Of a DNA stretch of 64,000 nt, positions 57,557 through 64,000 are shown in pieces. The first letter of the stretch is position 1; each line of letters starts with the position of its first letter. The notes beneath the pieces were generated by a model. That model saw only the letters and a list, made by a program, of their open reading frames with translations, was not told the DNA's origin and did no database searches. The stretch comes from Malaya genurostris (taxonomy: Eukaryota > Arthropoda > Insecta > Diptera > Culicidae), in NCBI RefSeq assembly GCF_030247185.1, contig NC_080572.1:84332435-84396434 (forward strand), written 5' to 3'. The translations under genes were made by a program, and so were the position numbers.

Positions 57557-58329
57557 GGTTAGCTATCAGAATTTTAAATCTGAATTGCTACCCGTACGAT
57601 CCGGTGTTCCGCAGGGTTCGAGCTTGTATAATATTTTCACTTCCGATCTTCCAAATCTACCCGTTGGTTGTCAGAAATCGCTATTCTGTGACGACACAAG
57701 TCTGTTAGCCACAGGTAGAAATCTAAGAGTGATCTGCAGTCGCCTACAAAGAAGTTTAAATATTTTCAGTGATTATCTGTCAAAATGGAAAATTAACCCA
57801 AATGCAACAAAAACGCAATTAATTATCCTTCCTCATAAGCCAAGAGCTTCTTTTCTCAAACCAAAAAAATAATCACATTCTCAAATTGAATGGCTTGGAA
57901 TTGGCATGGTCTGATCAAGCTAAATACTTAGGTTTAACGTATGCCAAAAAACTCACTTTCAAGGATCACATTGAAGGAATCCAGGCAAAGTGTAATAAAT
58001 ATATCAAATGTTTATATCCTCTTATAAACAGAAATTCTAAGCTCTGTCTAAAAAACAAATTATTAATTTATAAACAAATTTTCAGACCAGCCATGCTTTA
58101 TGCAGTACCAATTTGGTCAAGTTGTTGTTCCACCAGGAAGAAAACGCTTCAAAGGATTCAGAATAAAATTCTGAAAATGATTTTGAAGCGTCCTCCCTGG
58201 TTTAGTACAAATGAGTTACACAGACTCACAAATATAGAACCATTAGATGTAATGTCACATATTATTATAAGCAAAATCCGACAAAAATCGTTGCAATCTT
58301 CAATTGAATCGATTCGCTCTCTGTATTAG
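57557..58329 (+). pseudogene. Jockey reverse transcriptase, C-terminal part
   Basis: Reads RSGVPQGSSLYNIFTSDLPN, then a damaged catalytic box LFCDDTSLLA (Cys where Ala is normal), LNIFSDYLSKWKINPNATKT. It frameshifts near 57870 and continues YLGLTYAKKLTFKDHIEGIQ, AMLYAVPIWSSCCSTRKKTL, ILKMILKRPPWFSTNELHRL and ends SIESIRSLY at 58329. The C-terminal layout matches Jockey-clade elements. It resembles the minus-strand fragment but is clearly diverged from it. Confidence 0.8.
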
Positions 58330-58540
58330 TTAGTAAGTTAGTATATAAGTTCCTTTTCCCCATTACACAACACAAGTAGGTTTAGAATTTTCCCTACACA
58401 AAAATCTCAGAATTTCGGAAGCATATGATGTCCTCATGGTATCAACCAAATCATATATATAATAGGGCTGAAAAGTCACCACTTGTGGCTGAACACCCAA
58501 TTTAAATCTTAATAATTTAATTTTAACTCATATTCCAATA
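57557..58540 (+). mobile_element. Jockey-clade LINE, 3' fragment
   Basis: Only the last part of the reverse transcriptase and a roughly 200-bp 3' region remain. It ends just before family A copy 2. AATAAA-like sequence (CAATAAATAG, 58538) is near the end. No ORF1, endonuclease or N-terminal RT is present. Confidence 0.7.
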
Positions 58541-58551
58541 AATAGTTATTT

Positions 58552-59599
58552 AAAAAAACCCTTCTTAATCCACCTAGTGGTGTGATAATGCCTTTCTCTT
58601 CTTTCATAACAGTCTCATGAGAATATGTTCAATACTTTTGTTAAATAATTTTGGATACTAATTTTGACACCAATTGATTCACATTGATTCGAGTAGTTCA
58701 CAAAAGCATGCTTCAGTGTTTATGTCACACAGTCAGCATAATTTCTCCAAACTAGTGCTTGACATTTGCGTTGCCTATTTGTATGAGAACAGTGATGCTA
58801 ATCTAAGAAAAGCCTTCTTAGTCCACTTAGTGGAATTTTCTTAGGTCTTGAAAAATCATCATAGGGGGGAGTACATGAAATTTTCGAAATCGAAAAAAAA
58901 TTTTTGATGCCAAAAGGCTTAGAATTGCATGAAACGTCGAGATTTAGTGTCATCTCGAAAAAAATTTTTTTTGAAAAAGTCGACTTTTTGGGACTTTTTT
59001 TTTGAGATGACACTAAATTTCGATGTTTCATGCAGTTTTAAGAGTTTCGGCATCAAAAAAAAATTTCGATTTTGGAAACTTCATGCCCCCTATGGTGCTT
59101 TTTCAAGATCGAAAATTGTCTAACTTTTACCACCGGGCAGCACCCCTTACGTATGTCCGATTTAGCTCAAATTTTGCATGAAGGCTCTTTTCGAGGTGCT
59201 TAGACTTTTGAGCACTAGAGCTTAACGAAAATAGAAATGATCCCAAAATTTTGGCACCCTTATATATAAGAGCAGTAAAAATCAATGTGTTTTGTCGGTT
59301 ACGTCACTTATACCATCATATATGTGGAACCAAAAGTCACAACCATTTGGTCTTCGAACTTGATCAATAGCCCGACAGTAGCTTTCAAACGAGCCCAAGT
59401 TTGTTAAAATCGGTTCAGCCATCTCTGAGAAAATTGAGCGCGTTAAAATATCTTCGAAAAGTGCACACACACACACAGACATTTTCCGATCTCGTCGAAC
59501 TGAGTCGAATGGTATATAACACTATGGGTCTCCGAGGCTCCGTTCGAAAGTCGGTTTTTCCAGCAATTCTAATACCTTTCTATAGAGAAAGGCAAAAAA
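58552..59599 (-). repeat. Family A repeat, copy 2 (inverted relative to copy 1)
   Basis: The complement of 51151-52476 from end to end: CCCTTCTTAATCCACCTAGT at the left edge and CTATAGAGAAAGGCAAAAAA at the right edge. It has one copy of the 168-bp unit, a short microsatellite (CACACACACACAGAC) and a hairpin (about 58850-59110) with a contracted centre. Confidence 0.75.
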
Positions 59600-61927
59600 G
59601 ATGTGTTTTACACAAAAAACGCCCCCTTCGTTTAGTGAGCAAATGAGCTAAAGCCCCCCCTCCTCTCGGTGGCCCTGTTTTCATGTTATGATAATACATC
59701 ATGATTAAAATTTCTCGAATCATGATCTATTCGGACTGGTTTCGCTGAAATTTAAACGTAACGCACTTGACGTTGATGGGTATAGCTTCAGGCATGTTTC
59801 TGCTACGATGGTAATCTTTGCAACATAAATTCAGGCGTTATGTTTCAAAATAAGAAGATTTCAATTATGAATCAAATGGAATGGTATGATGAACGTATGC
59901 GATTTTTACTAATGTCTCAAATGATATACGTTTGAGTAGCAAAACAGTGAAAGGCACGACGAATTTCTTTTAATCTTAATCATTTATAATTAAAATATGT
60001 TTTTGAAAAACGACGACGCATAAAATATCGTGTTTACTTGCGTTCATTGTTTCAGTTTTGATTTTGTGTTTCAGAAACACTTAAACGAACTGCGTGAAAA
60101 AGACGTGTTATTAAAACCTCATAAAAACAAACTCTGCGTCGAATTTTTGGAAATACTGCGAAATGATTTTTCCTTTTTTTTTAATCGTTTGCAAAATCGT
60201 CTTATTCAAAATATTTCGGTTAATCAATACAGTTTGCCTTGTTCTATCTATGTAACAAATTAATCGAATTGATTGAACAAAAAAAATCTGATTTTCATTG
60301 GATGGTGTTCCAAAGTCACTGCAGAATTTACTTTTTTGATTTACGCTAGCTCTTGGAATATTATTCTAGCTACAACGGTCATATAAAATATATAAGAATA
60401 CATTCAAACAAAATGTAACATTGATGTTTGTCAAATGAAAAGCGTAACCGTGCTTAGTTTCTTGTGATGTCAATTTTCGGTTCATTATCTTTATTGTTAT
60501 GTTATGTTTAATTTCCTATCAGCCGGTGGATAAAATAACACGATTAAATAATGGACATGCTTTAGAATCAAATAAAAGTTTTCAACTTTTCAATGTCTGC
60601 TTTTTGCTTTGCCATTAATCTATTAAGCAATCTATCACATCATTTGAGGCAGAGGGTTCAAAGTGATATCCGGGTAGAAAATTTCAGTTACGAGCTTTGA
60701 AAGAAATACATTCCTCAAGTAACGCATTTTCGAACCATGATTATTTTCATGGAAAAAGACTTATTACTCATGGTTTCATGAGAAGTTAAAATGATTGGTT
60801 TCATGATTTTCTAATCATGACAGCAGTAACGGGTTTTTTTCCGTGCGAGTAATATTCGGTCTTGGCTAAAAATGTTCTCCAGAGTAGGGTGCAACAAGTT
60901 TCTACTCTTTAGCTATAGCTCACAGTGAATATGATTATTTCAAAATATCGTTGAAAAAAAACTCTAGCCTTTCGTAATTTATTTTAAAATCAGTGAAGTT
61001 TTTGTTAATGCAACCATGAATTTCCTCGTCATTGTGCGACTCTTTCAATTACAAACTGCCCTAGCATCCAGCAGTAACAGCGGTGGGAGTATCAGAAAAA
61101 TAATTTAGCCGACAACCGAATAAAAAAAAAAATCATGCATCAGCATCGGTGCCAAGCCGGTCATGTTGATACAGAACATAACCGAACCGAGCCATGCAGA
61201 AATGCTGATAGTCATTCTGACGTAATTACATAAAATTTATTCTTACTATGGCTACGGGACCGATTCAATGGCTGCCCGGTAATCGTCTTTGCTTCCACAC
61301 TTTCCACTTTCCTAGTGCCCGGTTTCCACTAACAAAAAAAAAGAAGAAGCAACAATGCATTCTACGTACAAGCGAAATTTCCCTCATTATTCTCACTTTC
61401 GATCAAATATCCGGCAGCCTACCAACAGGCAAAGCGCACGTACCTCCGGATTACGTCTAGCAGTTACCGGGGGTAACATTTTGTGAATCAAAACCGGTCT
61501 GCTCAAGCTGAACCGACTGTCTACGGGGTTGTGAAGTGGGAACCATTTCACCGGTTGATATCGAATGGGGAAAATCATGGCTAAGCCGCCTGTCGAACTG
61601 CCATTATTGCGAGAAATCACGATGAATGAAACCACTTTTAACTGCGGCTCTACACTAGCGTTTTTTTTTTTGAAAAACGACAATAATCGATGACGATTCC
61701 GTCCTATTAATCTTGAATGATGCTTTGTTTTCAAATCGGAATCCAACGCGCTATTTTTATCAACTAGCGCCAAAAGCATTTTTTATTTATTTTTGTTTTT
61801 GATTCGGCACTTTATTTATTGTTTGGACCGGTTTAATTTTCTGCGCTACCGAAACGATCTGATGTTGCCGCCACGAACCTTTTGTTCAGTTGACCGGTTA
61901 TGGATCAAAAGTTGAAAAGCACCAGCA
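59600..61927. other. Mostly unassigned sequence
   Basis: AT-rich to about 61000, then GC-richer near 61240-61660. The 128-codon minus-strand open frame at 61393-61779 has no motif and spans poly-A/T runs. 60720-60830 has several CATGAT/ATCATG words in both orientations. No gene called. Confidence 0.35.
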
Positions 61928-62819
61928 AAAAAAAAACCTGTTTTAATCCACCTAGTGGTGTAATGATGCCTTTCTCATATCAATCATACTATCATATATA
62001 ATACTGTTATATTCTTCAAAATAATTTTCTTCGATTCCTAAGAACAATAACCGAAATCGGTTTGTTTGACCGTCTGCTGATAAAAAACTATTAAGTGGAG
62101 AAGATTTGAGGGCGATTTAGAAAACTTTTTACGGTTTTTCGTCCTTTTCAATGATGGTATACAATTTTTAACACACTTTACCCTATATTTTCGGATCCGG
62201 AAGTCGGATCCAGATGAAATTCAGGAACACACAGGACCTTTCATTTGAACCTAAGTTTATGAAAATCGGTCGCGCCATCTATGAGAAAAGCTAGAAAACA
62301 TATTATCATTTTTTTGCACATTTTACCCCTTAACTCCGGAACCGGAAGTCGGATCCAAACAATATTCAGGAATTTTGTATGGGACTACAAGACCTTTCAT
62401 TTGAACCCAAGTTTGTGAAAATCGGTTCATCCATCTCTGAGAAAAGTTAGTGCACTTATTTTCACAATTTTTTGCACATTTTACCCCATAACTCCCGAAC
62501 CGGAAGTCGGATTCAAATAATATTCAGGAATTTTTTATGGGACCATAAGACCTTTCATTTGAATCTAAGTTTGTGAAAATCGGTTCAGCCATCTCCGAGA
62601 AAAGTTAGTGCAAAAAATCGTTACATACACACATACGCACATACACACACACACATACACACACACATACACACACACACACACATACACACACACAGAC
62701 ATTTTGCGTACTCGACGAACTGAGTCGAATGGTATATGTCACTCGGCCCTCCGGGCCTCGGTTCAAAAGTCGGTTTTCACAGTGATTGCATAACCTTTCT
62801 ATATGAGAAAGGCAAAAAG
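61928..62819 (-). repeat. Family B repeat, complete copy
   Basis: About 890 bp. On the minus strand it opens TTTTTGCCTTTCTCATATAG, contains AAAACCGACTTTTGAACCGA, a (TG)n tract (complement of 62620-62699), four diverged units of about 130-150 bp built on 'cgattttcacaaacttagattcaaatgaaaggt' and 'ggatccgacttccgg', and ends GAGAAAGGCATCATTACACC, ACTAGGTGGATTAAAACAGG. It gives the uninterrupted reference for the copy split at 49381-51090. Confidence 0.8.
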
Positions 62820-63504
62820 GGTTTCGGCTACCGCATTTGTATTACACTGTGCCGAATACAGCTCTCGTTAGACTTCATCGAAAAACTGAATAAAATTGTG
62901 TGAGAGGTTAGTTTCCAAGTCATCAATAATCAAGCGTTTTAACAGGTCTGAATCTCTACATAATTTTGGTCGTAATTTCATTTTATGGCACATACAACTA
63001 AACGAAAAGGAGTTTATCGATTGTATTAGACAACATACGTTTTCAGTATAACAAAACATTTATTTCGTTCGGATGCAGGCACTAATTCGACTCAAGACTG
63101 AAACTAAAAAGAGCGTATGTATTTTTGCATACACCTTTTTCACATCGTGGTAACTCGTGGGAACTGTTAATTGTTCAAAAATGGTACCCCAGAAGAAGTT
63201 GTAGGAAATCGACAGGACACTCTCAAAAAAAATTTACGCTGTAACAGAACAGTTTAATACTTTTTCAAAAATTAGAAAACTAACCGAAAAACTGAAATTC
63301 AACAAAATAACGTATCTTTAATATTTAAAAAAATATATATATTTCAAACCTTGATTTTTTAGCCCATATTTTGGGATCAATTTAGTTATTGTGAATTGAA
63401 AAATAACGAAAAAATAAACAGCTGCATTGTTTTAATTTATCAATATTTGTAAAACTTTAAGTTTCTGATAAACAATTAGTCATTTAGACAGTATAATTTA
63501 TTTC
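62820..63504. other. Unassigned AT-rich sequence
   Basis: No gene or repeat recognised. The stretch at 63175-63232 (AGTTGTAGGAAATCGACAGG, ACACTCTCAAAAAAAATTTA) faintly resembles part of family E in reverse orientation. Confidence 0.3.
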
Positions 63505-64000
63505 TACAGATTAAAAGGAATAAATTCCCTGATCCCCACCGTAGCGATCATCTACCTATCGTAATTTCAGTCGTCAGGGGATTGAGACCACTGAAGACAA
63601 TCAATGTTTCGCATGAGCTCACACGAAATATTGATTGGAAATGCTACGCAATCTTGATATCTGAGAAACTAGAAACAACACTAGAACTTCCCCCGGAGGA
63701 AGAGTACACGTTTTTGGCTGGTTTGATTCTCGATATTGCGATTTAAGCTCAGACGAAACGGGTACCCGACACGAAAACTATCATCCGTCCTCCCAACCCG
63801 TGCTGGGACAAAGAGTGCTCATCACTGAACGCGGAAAAATCTTTAGCATTCAAGAAGTTCAGAAAAAATGTAACATCTGATAATTATCGGAATTACGCAG
63901 CACTAGACAAGCAAATGAAGAACTTAGTTAAAGCAAAGAAACTAGGTTACTGACAACGGTTTGTTGACGGATTAACAAAAGAAACATCGATGAGCACTCT
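63505..64000 (+). pseudogene. I-clade LINE ORF2 fragment, cut by the window edge
   Basis: Starts in the end of the endonuclease (FPDPHRSDHLPIVISVVRGL, with the SDH catalytic motif) and continues through LELPPEEEYTFLAGLILD and NPCWDKECSSLNAEKSLAFK into KETSMST at 64000. The same order is seen in the decayed copy at 17900-18370. Stops occur at about 63745 and 63950, so it is dead. The reverse transcriptase would lie beyond the window. Confidence 0.75.

Noticed and set aside
61393..61779. 128-codon minus-strand ORF
   Set aside because: It spans poly-A/T runs, shows no domain, and has no exon signals.

Overview
This window is eukaryotic: AT-rich, full of microsatellites and interspersed repeats, with almost no long open frames. 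One insect Pax exon, DD37E and DD37D Tc1/mariner relatives, a Feilai-like tRNA-derived SINE, and Jockey-clade and I-clade retrotransposons together suggest a dipteran, most likely a mosquito with a large genome. That assignment is an inference from families and style, not from a search.

The only host coding sequence I recognise is one internal exon on the minus strand (27028-27157). It encodes the end of a paired domain plus the octapeptide of a Pax3/7 protein, closest to gooseberry-neuro. Neither the homeodomain exon (expected below 27028) nor the paired-domain 5' exons (expected above 27157) were found. If the gene is intact, the whole window lies in its introns, at least 27 kb on one side and 36.8 kb on the other. 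A second minus-strand exon candidate of 78 bp lies at 44447-44524.

Layout. 1-6.4 kb: repeat fragments, a tRNA-like sequence and a broken DD37E transposon inside an older repeat. 6.6-9.9 kb: a degenerate GAATTC-rich tandem array with two inserted elements. 9.9-12.7 kb: families E and D and a long CAAGTAG-terminated element. 12.7-16 kb: mostly unique, GC-richer sequence. 16-20.7 kb: a decayed I-clade LINE carrying a SINE. 20.7-23.6 kb: unique, GC-richer sequence. 23.6-26.7 kb: families E, F and D, a mariner deletion derivative and a reverse transcriptase scrap. 26.7-28.4 kb: the Pax exon and its flanks. 28.4-33.7 kb: MITEs, a 1.2-kb insertion between 26-bp direct repeats, and a second DD37E element split by a family C repeat. 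34.1-35.4 kb: a cecropia/irritans-type mariner. 37.8-38.9 kb: a retroposed ORF1-only copy with an A tail. 39.1-40.4 kb: a second family C copy. 41.2-42.1 kb: a fold-back maT-type transposon. 42.6-47.4 kb: family E and D copies, the exon candidate and unique sequence. 47.4-62.8 kb: dense nested repeats in which families B, A, Jockey(-), Jockey(+), A, B occur in mirror order. 63.5-64 kb: the start of another I-clade LINE fragment, cut by the window edge.

Apart from the Pax exon, no genes here appear to work together. Every transposase and reverse transcriptase seen is frameshifted, truncated or missing catalytic residues. All coordinates and family names come from reading the sequence by eye.
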